The position numbers and the translations under genes are program-made. A model generated the notes under the pieces. The model was not told where the DNA came from and made no database searches. It saw only the letters and a list, made by a program, of their open reading frames with translations. Source: Microvelia longipes (Eukaryota > Arthropoda > Insecta > Hemiptera > Veliidae). From it: DNA of 64,000 nucleotides. The stretch spans positions 58,270,205 to 58,334,204 of the forward strand of contig JACMZG010000008.1 in NCBI GenBank assembly GCA_018340805.1, written 5' to 3'. This document shows, piece after piece, positions 1 to 11,734 of this stretch (position 1 is the first letter of the stretch; each line of letters starts with the position of its first letter).

Positions 1-2560
1 GCCAGAGATGTCATGTCCTCGAGTTATAAATTATAAAGTTAAAATTATGTCAGAATTATTAATTTATTTTTTATTGTAACAATAAAATAAAATATTTTTT
101 ATATTCGATGGTGGTAACAATAAGAGTGTTGGTATGAAGAATTAAATGTAATAACGGAAATTCACAAGGACGGTATAATTCTGAGAAAAAATAAAATATA
201 GAAAGAAGAGAAGAAGAGTCATAGTTGGTAATTAGGCAGAGGCTCAGGAAGCCCGAACACTGTAGTTAGACAGCTGTAAAACAGGGCGTAAATGATTCCC
301 TCTTTTATAAAGGTGAATTGTGCAGAGAAAATGGACAAATGATAAATACCTAAATATTGGATATCGTGTAACTAAACTAATTTAATAAAGAAAGACAGCA
401 AGAAAGTTAGTGAGAAAAACGTCTTAGAGAACAAAAATAGTTGCGGTAGTTGATATAAAAGATAATAAATAAGTTCTCATAACTCTGGGTCTCATTACAC
501 ATAAAGAATTGTTAATAGTATGAACAGATTATTCTAAAATAAAAAATAAAAAAAGAGAAAAAAAGGAAAGAAAAGGAAAATGGAAAAAACAATAAATATA
601 CCAATTAGAAATAATAAAAATTAATTAAAGATTAAATAATATTAATAGATATATCTTGACTATGTTTCTATTAAATATAATAAATTTTAATAAAACACAC
701 AAATTAATAACATTGTACATGTCTTTATAAAAAGGTCACAATTGTTAAATTTAGATAAAAAAAAAAAGAGGGAAAAAAAAAAAAACGTTAAATAAAATAA
801 AAAATACTGTGGAAGAAAAAAAGATAAGACTCATTAAGTAAGGGGACAAATATAATATAAATGCTTAAAAAGAGTATAATACATAAAAAAAAAAGTCATG
901 AAAAACATAAGAAAAAAAAATAATCAATAGTAAATGGCAAAAATAGACTTATAATTTATTAATAAAGAAACATTTTATTGCAACTAAAGACGTTATTTAA
1001 CAAAAAAAGACGAGAATAAATTTGGGTCTTATTTAAACTAAAAAATTTTTGTCAAAAGAGGCAATCTTGCACGCCCTGGATAGGGAAAAAATCATCCCTA
1101 GTAAAGACCAGGTTTAAGAAAGAGGATCTATAAGCGACCTAAGCTCAGAGAAAAAAATGTATATAAAATTTTAGAGTTGGACATATATATTAATAGGTAT
1201 ATTTTTGTGTGTGGTCACCGCTTCGTAAAGAATTAATAGAAAAAATTATTATTAAAATAAAAAAGGAAATAGTTTTCGTCAGTCGTCTACAAAAAGTGAA
1301 ATATAGAATTTTTATTGTTGTTAATTTAATCTATTAAAATAATGACAGTAAAAGATATAATATAAGAGTATATACAAAAGGTTGTTAATCAGTTTACAGT
1401 CATAGATAGAAATAGAATACCCTAATAGTTCCTAAATCCAATAGTCCAAATAAGGGCACGGGATTGGCGAGAGAAAACCGTAATTATTTGGCAAAAAAAT
1501 TGGATCAATCTAAATAATGACCCTATTACAGGATCGGTCCTTTTGAACCCCAATCGGGTCAATGTCCTGGACTCTGAAAAAGATATAAAATTGGGAAAAA
1601 AAACGAAAAAGGTAAGAGAATTTCTGAATAAACCCCATTTTCTTAAAGAGGTAAAAAAGTATATCACTTACTGCTAAATTATTTAGTTACAGTAATATAA
1701 TACTATATATATGAGTGATAATAAAAAATTATAGGGAAAAAAAAAAAAGAAATAAATAAAATATTATAGAGTGAAAAAATATATAATGAAATAAATAAAA
1801 AAAATATAGCAAGCAAATATAAATAAAAAATAAATAAAGAAATATAAGAAAAAATAGAATATAAATAAATAATAAAAAAAAAAATAATATAAATAATAAA
1901 TTTATAAAAAATATATACTAAGGATATATAAATAATAAATATATGATATATATATAAGTAAAATATATATACTATTCATGTAATATAAGAAAAACACAAT
2001 AATAGAATAATTATATAAAAGGAGATTATACTTTTGGGAAATATCACATAAATCAGTATAAGGTACCATTAAGGAGATCAGAACTGTGAGATAGTAAATA
2101 AAACCCATTCTAAATGTCCCCAAACCACACAAAAACAAATGTTTTTGCAACACCTTTATAATAAATATATATAAAATATAGGAAATATATAAATAATAAA
2201 ATATATATAGGAAAAAATATATAGGGTAGAGATAAACTATAAATAAAAATTATAATATTATATTTACCATATGCTATTTTATAAAATTGACCTATATATA
2301 ATAAATGTCTATTATTGGCTTAAACACACTAAAAAATATCATCAAAAAAAAAAAAAAAAATACTATACAAACATTAAATAAAAATACACAGTGTAAATAT
2401 AATACACAACGATAACATAATAGCAGAACGTTAGTGAACTATAAATAACAACAAAAAAATTAAGAGGAGATAAAAGGTAATAAAATTATTTGGTCTTGAA
2501 GGAACCAAAAGTATAGGAATATTAACCTGATTATGCCAAAAAATTCATTATCTTAAATAT
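1..2560. other. A-rich low-complexity region, no gene seen
   Basis: The + strand is strikingly rich in A and purines, with many A runs and GA/AAAT words. The complementary T-rich bias is almost absent until about 2500. Short open frames occur (for example on the - strand at 1422-1667 and 1902-2153), but their translations are low complexity or match no family I know. I see no splice-bounded exon or RNA gene. Confidence 0.5.
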
Positions 2561-3984
2561 ACTAAAGATTAAAAATGTCCAAATAGTTAATATACATTGA
2601 GCAAAAAGTGGTCTAGGACAAAAAATATTCTATAGGCAAAATGCCTGATTCATGCCTAGAACCCAAAAAGCCCAGTAATTAAAAAATTTGGTATAGCATG
2701 GATATAATCCAAAGTTACATAACAATAGTTATTTATGCAACAAAGAATAAAAAAAGAAAGTTTTTACAGCCTCAAAAGATTAAAGTTTACGAGTCCCTAA
2801 GGCAGCCGGCAGAAGAGAGGAGGAACTTCAGTGAACAGCTCACGAGGCCGGTAAGGCCGAGGGAGATAAAAAACATAATAAGAAACATCCCCGAGGGGCT
2901 GCACCGAGGGATTAACTAAATTGTTGGAATCCAAGAGGCATTGATCGAGGGAGAATAAACGGAAAGAGACATAAGAAAAACTTTCATCCCTATGTTGCAT
3001 AATTAAATAATTAATCTAACTACGACTAGAGAACTAATACTAACAAACTGTTATTATTCTTCTGCTCCTAATGTTATTGTGTTAGTTTAGTTATTTCTTA
3101 CATGTCATAAACACTCTGATGAAAGAGAGAATAAAGCCACTATCTTCACAATATTTATTGTAAGCTGTTTAATAGAAATAATGTGTAATACTATTGTAAT
3201 TAAAACATTAGCGGTGTATATTAAGTATAATCTAGGTCCTAGTACCAAAACATAAACACGCCAAAATCAACATAAAAAAAAAATCTAAAATTCCTAAAAA
3301 TTTAAACTAAAAAAAAATTCTGTCAAGTGCAACACTTTCACTTTTCCTTCCTAGGGAAAAAGTACATTAATTACAGTGTGATATAACAAGACTTTAAGTA
3401 GAACTTACAATACAAGGAGTAGATAAAAATAGTTCCCTTTCCAGAAAAAGGTACCCCAAGCTTCATTATATATTAATACTTCAAAATATATGAGGGGCGG
3501 GACTGTCGGTCCTGTATATTGATTTAAATTATTAGCAAACCTGTCCAAACTAAAAAAAAAAATACACAGGACCAAGAGGCAACAACTTAACTTCGACAAA
3601 CTCGGAATAACGATTGTACACGAAGCAAAACTGTCCTCCGATTTTTTATCTTCTTGGTCTTGATCAAATAATATTAATCTTAAATTTCAATTTTGAGATG
3701 TTCATCTTTTGAAGATAAGTTTTTTATGTTTTCATGAAGAAAGCAACAATAACACTGATAAACAACAGTAAAAATAGCGCAAAGAATTTTCGTATGGCCA
3801 AAGTATTTTGATTTATTACACTGTATAGAAGAACAAGGGTAGAAATTTATTACAAATTTTCGTGTAAACATTTTTAGTTAACAAGAGAACTAGAGTTTCT
3901 TAATATGAATGAATAGTTTCATACTTTCATCTAAAATATATTGTGAATGAAACATTTTTTAAATTTCTCTCAGAATTAAAACAA
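2561..3984. other. No recognised feature; local GC-richer patch
   Basis: AT-rich DNA without a recognisable gene. A patch at about 2790-2960 is clearly less AT-rich and open in two frames on opposite strands. Neither translation resembles a known protein, and I cannot say whether it is an exon, a repeat fragment or neither. Confidence 0.45.
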
Positions 3985-4110
3985 AAGGCTCTCAGCCTCT
4001 AGGCCGTAACGTGGCGTCCTGGCCCCCACACTTCACTATGACTGCTTTGCGGCCATATAGTTCTGCCTTATATCAGTTTGTCATTGTACTAGTTTATATA
4101 AGTATTGTAC
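3985..4110 (-). repeat. Dispersed repeat family R, partial copy
   Basis: Shares blocks (CAGTTTGTCAT, ACTAGT, TTTATATAAG next to a GC-rich head) with 26745-26885 on the same strand. In reverse complement it matches the ends of 5865-6360 and 31885-32350. It is non-coding, and the family is defined only from copies within this window. Confidence 0.5.
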
Positions 4111-4275
4111 TGCCACTATAGAGGATATACCATATACTATACCATATATACCATATACTAGAAGGAGCATAGCCTATCTTAATACATTAAGAGTCCTGAA
4201 ACATCATTTCGGGGCTCTTAGGGGCTCTGTGTAACAAAACAAACCTCTTCTAAGAGTAAGTTAAGGTTAAAATAA
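4111..4275 (+). repeat. Dispersed repeat family U, copy 1
   Basis: The stretch from GCATAGCCTATCT through GGGGCTCTGTGTAAC to CTAAGAGTAAGTTAAGG recurs in reverse complement at 29315-29450. No coding capacity is visible, and the element ends are not defined. Confidence 0.55.
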
Positions 4276-4487
4276 ATCAATTTTTTCGGCTTCCTGGACA
4301 TTGTTTGTGTTTTGATTTATATTTTCAGCGTTCTACTATATTCACTTTAATTTTGTTCTGATTATTTGATTATTAATAGTCGAAGAAGGTCTGGTTATTT
4401 TTTCGATATTTCAAAATTCAACTAATAGGGCCCCTCTAGTATTATATCTCTATGACTGCCATGATATTAGCGAATTTATATATATTA

Positions 4488-4665
4488 ATCAAAATATCAG
4501 GTCCGGGGTACATCGGCATTCGTTTCCTCACCACATCGCATTCGCTAAGCTCACTACTTAGGGCTTGCTTCGCTCGTACTCATTTTTTCATTCATTAAAT
4601 TTATCCTGCACACACGTGTATCACTTTAAAAATTGAGTAGAACTGTGCTCCGCTCATCCTCACAT
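4488..4665 (+). repeat. Dispersed repeat family S, copy 1
   Basis: A block with a GGGGTACMTCGG-like start followed by TTCGCT...GCTC and GCTTCGCTCGT...CTC words spaced by AT-rich DNA. Related copies lie at 25270-25430 and 33685-33860, with a fragment at 23785-23880. The TTCGCT/GCTC words are reverse-complement relatives of the core of the 11735-13895 satellite. Confidence 0.5.
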
Positions 4666-4788
4666 ATAAATAGAGATCCTCAACGAATGCTTGCCAAACA
4701 GGGGCCAAACAAAAACCGATAGATTGCTTGGAGATTGAATTCGAAACGAAAACTTCAATACTCTACATAAACTATATCTCACATAATA

Positions 4789-4850
4789 TAAACACACACA
4801 CAATATATATATATATATATATATATGATATATATATATAATATATAATA
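4789..4850. repeat. Compound (AC)n-(AT)n microsatellite
   Basis: A short AC run passes directly into about 45 bp of alternating AT with a few interruptions. Confidence 0.9.
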
Positions 4851-5864
4851 TTAAAATATCGAGATCGCCTCTTTAAAAAAAACACCTGCTTTCCATGACA
4901 GTATTTTTTTTTTGAAATTTGCAAGAAACAAAATATACGCTAAAGTTTATATTAATTTGCCTTTACCCTTCTTTATCTGCAATCAGGATTATTACGCGTT
5001 ATAATACAAGCCAAGTTACTTGCACACCGATTTTCACCTTGATTCAGAAACTTGTACATTGTTCTAATATCTAAGTTACATGTATCTGCTGTACATAAAA
5101 TAATAATATCCCTAATTATAATATTAAGAATAGAACTAAAAGAATTAATATCAAGAAATAATTAATCTTAAAAAAGTATTAAAGTATACAACAGGTGGAT
5201 AGAAATAGATTAGAGGTAGAGTTCAATGTAAAGCAATGGCTGGAAGGAAATGGATAAGAATAATAGAATACGCTGAAAAGCTTTGGGGTACTGCAGATTG
5301 AGTTAGGGAAGACAAGGGTTTTCCCTTTAACGTACTTTGCAAGAAAATACCTTTGTTAGATTTATTAATGCAGTATAACCGTATAAAAGTATAAATCTAT
5401 TACGTATTATAACTCTAAGACAATTTTATACTTCCTGCATTTAAAGAATGTTTATTTCTTATCCAAACAGTTATTGTTTTTACTCTCGTTCTGGCATTTT
5501 TTTATAATTTTCCTCACCTACTACTGTAGGTATATATTGTGTTCATCCTAACAATCTTCATTCTTAAAAATCCGTTCCATTTTTCCGTTCCGCCATTAAT
5601 ATGATGTTCTGAGAAGGTTTTATCAAACGATTTGTCTGAGCGTGTGTGTCTGTGTCACGCTTACTTTCTACTGTGTTTAAGCTAGAGTTGAACATTGCTA
5701 AAAGACAACATTGCTTAATGATTACAGGTAATACTCTGAATTATTAAAAAAAAACTAAAGTAATAATAAACCTAGTTTAGAAATATCCATCTTTAAATAG
5801 ATGCTATCAAATAGCATAATATATGTATTTTATTATTTTTTTGATTTTGATAGCTTTAATAATG
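4851..5864. other. No recognised feature
   Basis: AT-rich sequence. No coding, RNA or repeat structure that I can support. Confidence 0.5.
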
Positions 5865-6360
5865 TGTGTCTGTGTGTGTGTGTACGTATGTATTCTATGG
5901 GACATGATAACTTTCGAACGCTTTCTCGGATCGACATGAAACTTGGTACAAAAATCAATAAATGACTCAGCAAACATTTAAAAACACAAATCTTGAAAAC
6001 GTGTTTAGATAAGGCTGTAGTTAACAAGGCTAACAACAGGCTATAGTTAACAAACATGCGAAGTTAAATTTTATGATCATTTATACTTCCAGTTTTATCG
6101 ATTGACATATATAGCATACTGTAAAAAACACGTTTTTTGGCAAATACATTTAATAATTCGCCTATATTGTTGCAGATTAATGTCGTTAATATAAGTAAAG
6201 ATTAAGCTAGTTATATAAACTATTAATATGATAAACTAATATAGGACAACAACCATGACACAACCAACCAACACTCATGGTTGTTGGTCTCACTCGGGAC
6301 TCCACTAGAGGCGCGGGCCCCCAGCTGGCCCTGCTCTGACGCTGCGCAGCAGATGAGAGG
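5865..6360 (+). repeat. Dispersed repeat family R, long copy with terminal hairpin
   Basis: Shares a long, colinear but diverged stretch with 31885-32350. Common blocks are GATAACTTTCRAACGCT, ACTTGGTACAAAAATCAA, TTTTATCGATTGACATATAT and ACGTTTTTTG, ending in AGGACAACAACC. A hairpin at 6245-6289 has arms reading CAACAACCATGA and its complement around a ~18-nt loop. A GC-rich tail follows at 6295-6360. No open frame of note, so it is probably a non-autonomous transposon relic. Confidence 0.6.
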
Positions 6361-8610
6361 TCGAAGGTTTCTTGATTTTTAAATAAATATTAATACTGCT
6401 GCCAAATATGACAACTGGGGCGCTTAAGGCTTTCGTGAACATATTAAAAAGATATCTCAACTTTTATACTTACTCTTGCCTAGAATTTTGGTGACCTTAT
6501 TATTTTAAGGTCGAGTGTAGCAGGACCGGAGTTAATCATAATATTCTGAGAACTAGAGATGAGAGTCCTAATTCATAACTCTTAAGAGTTTAGATCACAA
6601 CCTTATTTTTTGATCGAGCGTAGAGAGACCGATTTATTATCTATTACTTAGTCGTAATATATCCAGGGACAGAAAGAGATTTGGCTAATCGATAAATTAT
6701 GCTGAATGTGCAGTTAAGCACAGCAGGTGTAGTGCTTTCATATTCTATGATATCATATCTTTTCACTCAAGAATTCGTTGGACGGGTTTATCGTAATTTC
6801 GATTAAACACAAAAAGTTCATACGCTAAGAGCTATTGATCTACATTTTACGGAATTCTATATTTACATTTTAACAATATAACTTTCATACTTTGGCAACT
6901 TTGTGACTGGCCCCTCAATATAATGTTTTGTTAAAACACAACAAACTTAACTCTAAATATTCTCAGCAAAAAAAAAGTATAAATAGAAGTTCTTAAGTAA
7001 ATGGAAATAAAGAAACAAAAATTGTATAAAATCACATTCACCGAGGAAGTTAACAAACAACAATAAAAATAACGAACTATAAACAACGATTTGCCGAATC
7101 TAGACAAGCTATTAGGATCAGTGTCTTCATCTGACGAAATTTCAGCCTAGTTTATCCTCTTTTTTTAATTAAATTAAAAGCTTTTTAATCATGTCAAGCG
7201 ATTTGATGAAATGTCACTTTAAATAGTGAATATTGAATCACTATGGCAAGTATTTTAATCAAGGTAATGAGACTTGGATGTAGTTTTATATAGCTAGTAA
7301 TTAAAGTGATAATAGACTTCTTTTATACCTAGTAAAGAACCTTAGACAAATAGTTTATCGGATATTTTTTATTTTTAGAAAAAAAACATTATCAGGTCTT
7401 TCCACTTGAGAAGGTAGAGTTCCACGTCAAGTTGATGCGTTCCTTTTTATTTACTAACTTATTTATTTTTTAAGAAATTATCTGAAAGATATATTTAAGT
7501 TTTCTTTTTGTTTCGTCTTAGAATCATTGAAAGAAAATGATACTATATACTTATTTTATATTCTTTAAAATAATTATTTTAATGGATAAGTTTTTTTCGG
7601 ATGTTTTTACGGAGTTTAATTCTATGTATTCTGCGTAATTGAATCAATTGAATAATTCAATATTGAATGAAATTGAATTCTATGTTGCATTCTATGATGT
7701 GGTCTATTTAATGTTATTGTTATAGTTTATTTTATAGTGCATCGTACACATAAAGTTGACAAACAAGATTAGAGATGGTATAATGAAGGCAATCAATCAA
7801 GCTTTAGAGGCTTTTAAAGCTACTTTAGTGCTTAAGCTTTATGTCAAGAATGAATCTGTGTTATTCAGAAATAGATTTTGTCTATCATTTATTATCATCT
7901 TTAAAAAATAGATAAATTTTCATTTATAATAAATCATAAAAAGTAATATATTTTATAATTCATGCAACTTATCATCGTTGTTATAGTTATTGGCTATTTA
8001 AAGTCTTTAAAATTGAGATACTTAAATTACTGTACTAATATTGAGTAGGCTAATAAAGTGGCGCAAAAACTTTAAAAGAGACGACAAAAAGAAAAGATAA
8101 AAAAGATAAAAGAGACGACTCTATTGACACTGGGACTAAATCCAATACGGCAGATAAATAGAATTGTTTCCCTCACAGGGTATAGCGATAAATCCTAATA
8201 TTGGCACTGTAGGCCACTTTATGAATAACGATTCCTGACTAGGTTCTAGAATTTTGAGGAGTGAGTTTCATTTGGTATTAAGCTGACTCTAAGCCTAACA
8301 ACGTTGTCAGACCACTATCTTCGTGCGTAAATGCATTTTTCTTTTTTTTTGTGAAAAACATCGGTTTTTTTTTTAAATTTGACCTATGCGAAAAATATCA
8401 CCAAAAACCTTTGCCTTAATACAAACGCCTTCTAAGGGCGAAGAAAGTTATACCTCTTACCGAAATTCTATGGTTAGGACTAGCTAAGCCCCCTCCCCCT
8501 TACTACGTGAATTTTGAAATAAAACTATATGGCCATACACACAGACTAGACGGTTGGCACCAAGTCTTTACTATTAGCTTCAATAACAATCTTTAAGTAC
8601 CATGCTATTT
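6361..8610. other. No recognised feature
   Basis: AT-rich DNA of about 2.2 kb. No gene, RNA or tandem structure recognised on either strand. Confidence 0.5.
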
Positions 8611-8811
8611 GTTAGGGTTTCGAAGATAATCTTCGAAACCCTTATACTTTCTGTCGAGCGTCTGTCTGTCCGATTTCTCATCTCAGGAACTACTATAGCT
8701 AGGAAGTTGAAATTTGGTATACATGTGTAACTATTTTATCCAACAACAGGAAAAATATAGCCACTATATCACATGCGCATCTGTCGATTTATGAGCGAAT
8801 GCGCACATTCG
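8611..8811. other. Palindrome and leader next to the 287-bp satellite
   Basis: A near-perfect palindrome GGGTTTCGAAGAT / ATCTTCGAAACCC lies at about 8614-8641. It is followed by TCTGTCTGTCCG and GGAACTACTATAGCTAGGAAG, phrasing I associate with short non-autonomous elements. This leads into a diverged first satellite boundary at about 8785-8811. It could be one terminus of an element that carried or generated the array, but no matching right terminus is visible. Confidence 0.4.
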
Positions 8812-11688
8812 CCAAAAAAAATATTTTTTTGAAAAATCATGTGGGGTATCAAATTGTAGGTATCGATGGGTAGTACACAAATATGCATCGCTTTTTCAAA
8901 ATGGCGGCTATTTACACCGCCAAAACTCTCGAAAACCACCAAAAAATGCTTGTACCCCCCCTTTTAAGGCATAAGAGAAGCCCTAAAAATATGGGACCAA
9001 TAGCCAATAAAAGCACTTTCCGGGCCATAGAAATTCTTCGGAGAAAAAGTTTCAAAAGTTAATTTAGCAATTTCAAAATCGCCCATACGCGCACGCGCCA
9101 AAAAAAAAATTTTTTTTGAAAACTCATGTGGGGTATCAAATTGTAGGTATCGATGGGTAGTACAAAATATGCATCGCTTTTTCAAAATGGCGGCTATTAC
9201 ACCCGCCAAAAATCTCAAAAAACCACCAAAAAATGCTTGTCCCCCCCCTTTTAAGGCATAAGGAGAAGCCCTAAAAATTGGACCAATAGCCAATAAAAGC
9301 CCTTTACGGGCCATAGAAATTCTTCGGAGAAAAAGTTTCAAAAGTTAATTTTAGCAATTTCAAAATCGCCCATACGCGCACGCGCCAAAAAAAAATATTT
9401 TTTTGAAAAATCATGTGGGGTATCAAATTGTAGGTATCGATGGGTAGTACACAAATATGCATCGCTTTTTCAAAATGGCGGCTATTACACCCGCCAAAAA
9501 TCTCAAAAACCACCAAAAAATGCTTGTCCCCCCCCTTTTAAGGCATAAGAGAAGCCCTAAAAATATGGACCAATAGCCAATAAAGCACTTTCCGGGCCAT
9601 AGAAATTCTTCGGAGAAAAAGTTTCAAAAGTTAATTTTAGCAATTTCAAAATCGCCCATACGCGCACGCGCCAAAAAAAAATAATTTTTGTAAATTTTTT
9701 GTGGGGTATCAAATTGTAGGTATCGATGGGTAGTACACAAATATGCATCGCTTTTTCAAAATGGCGGCTATTACACCCGCCAAAAATCTCGAAAACCACC
9801 AAAAAATGCTTGTCCCCCCCCTTTTAAGGCATAAGGAGAAGCCCTAAAAATATGGGACCAATAGCCAATAAAAGCACTTTCCGGGCCATAGAAATTCTTC
9901 GGAGAAAAAGTTTCAAAAGTTAATTTAGCAATTTCAAAATCGCCCATACGCGCACGCGCCAAAAAAAAATATTTTTTGAAAAATCATGTGGGGTATCAAA
10001 TTGTAGGTATCGATGGTAGTACACAATATGCATCGCTTTTTCAAAATGGCGGCTATTACACCCGCCAAAAATCTCAAAAACCACCAAAAATGCTTGTCCC
10101 CCCCCTTTTAAGGCATAAGGAGAAGCCCTAAAAATATTGGACCAATAGCCAATAAAAGCACTTTCCGGGCCATAGAAATTCTTCGGAGAAAAAGTTTCAA
10201 AAGTTAATTTAGCAATTTCAAAATCGCCCATACGCGCACGCGCCAAAAAAAATATTTTTTTTAAAAATCATGTGGGGTATCAAATTGTAGGAATCGATGG
10301 GTAGTACACAAATATGCATCGCTTTTTCAAAATGGCGGCTATTACACCCGCCAAAAATCTCAAAAACCACCAAAAAATGCTTGTCCCCCCCCTTTTAAGG
10401 CATAAGGAGAAGCCCTAAAATATGGGACCAATAGCCAATAAAAGCACTTTCCGGGCCATAGAAATTCTTCGGGAAAAAAGTTTCAAAAGTTAATTTTAGC
10501 AATTTCGAAATTGCCCATACGCGCACGCGCCAAAAAAAAAATTTTTTTGAAAAATCATGTGGGTATCAAATTGTAGGTATCGATGGGTAGTACACAAATA
10601 TGCATCGCTTTTTCAAAATGGCGGCTATTACACCCGCCAAAAATCTCAAAAACCACCAAAAAATGCTTGTCCCCCCCCTTTTAAGGCATAAGAGAAGCCC
10701 TAAAAATATGGGACCAATAGCCAATAAAAGCACTTTCCGGGCCATAGAAATTCTTCGGAGAAAAAGTTTCAAAAGTTAATTTTAGCAATTTCAAAATCGC
10801 CCATACGCGCACGCGCCAAAAAAAATATTTTTTTGAAAAATCATGTGGGGTATCAAATTGTAGGTATCGATGGGTAGTACACAAATATGCATCGCTTTTT
10901 CAAAATGGCGGCTATTACACCCGCCAAAAATCTCAAAAACCACCAAAAAATGCTTGTCCCCCCCCCTTTTAAGGCATAAGGAGAAGCCCTAAAAATATGG
11001 GACCAATAGCCAATAAAAGCACTTTCCGGGCCATAGAAATTCTTCGGAGAAAAAGTTTCAAAAGTTAATTTTAGCAATTTCAAAATCGCCCATACGCGCA
11101 CGCGCCAAAAAAAAATATTTTTTGAAAATCATGTGGGGTATCAAATTGTAGGTATCGATGGGTAGTACACAAATATGCATCGCTTTTTCAAAATGGCGGC
11201 TATTACACCCGCCAAAAATCTCAAAAACCACCAAAAATGCTTGTCCCCCCCCTTAAGGCATAAGGAGAAGCCCTAAAAATATGGGACCAATAGCCAATAA
11301 AAGCACTTTCCGGGCCATAGAAATTCTTCGGAGAAAAAGTTTCAAAAGTTAATTTTAGCAATTTCAAAATCGCCCATACGCGCACGCGCCAAAAAAAAAT
11401 ATTTTTTTGAAAAATCATGTGGGGTATCAAATTGTAGGTATCGATGGGTAGTACACAAATATGCATCGCTTTTTCAAAATGGCGGCTATTACACCCGCCA
11501 AAAATCTCAAAAACCACCAAAAATGCTTGTCCCCCCCCCCCCTTTTAAGGCATAAGGAGAAGCCCTAAAAATATGGACCAATAGCCAATAAAAGCACTTT
11601 CCGGGCCATAGAAATTCTTCGGGAAAAAGTTTCAAAAGTTAATTTTAGCAATTTCAAAATCGCCCATACGCGCACGCGCCAAAAAAAA
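8812..11688. repeat. Satellite array, ten units of ~287 bp
   Basis: The anchor GTGGGGTATCAAATTGTAG occurs at 8841, 9128, 9415, 9701, 9988, 10272, 10559 (one G short), 10845, 11133 and 11419, so the spacing is 284-288 bp. Each unit holds in order an A-run/T-run, the anchor, GTAGTACACAAATATGCATCG, AAAATGGCGGCTATTACA, a poly-C tract of 7-12, GGGCCATAGAAATTCTTCGG and a CpG-rich CATACGCGCACGCGCC end. Units are about 95% alike and differ mainly by homopolymer length. The array is more GC-rich than its surroundings. Open frames on the - strand are by-products: the period is not a multiple of three and the frames drift. Confidence 0.95.
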
Positions 11689-11734
11689 AAAAAAAAACAT
11701 TTAGTAAAATGTCTTAATATTGTCTATATTGTAT

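Noticed and set aside
1422..1667. 81-codon - strand frame in the A-rich region
   Set aside because: No recognisable family, no splice context, and biased composition.
8964..11520. Series of - strand open frames of 63-125 codons with similar translations
   Set aside because: They are satellite by-products. The ~287-bp period shifts frame from unit to unit, and no start or stop pattern is shared.
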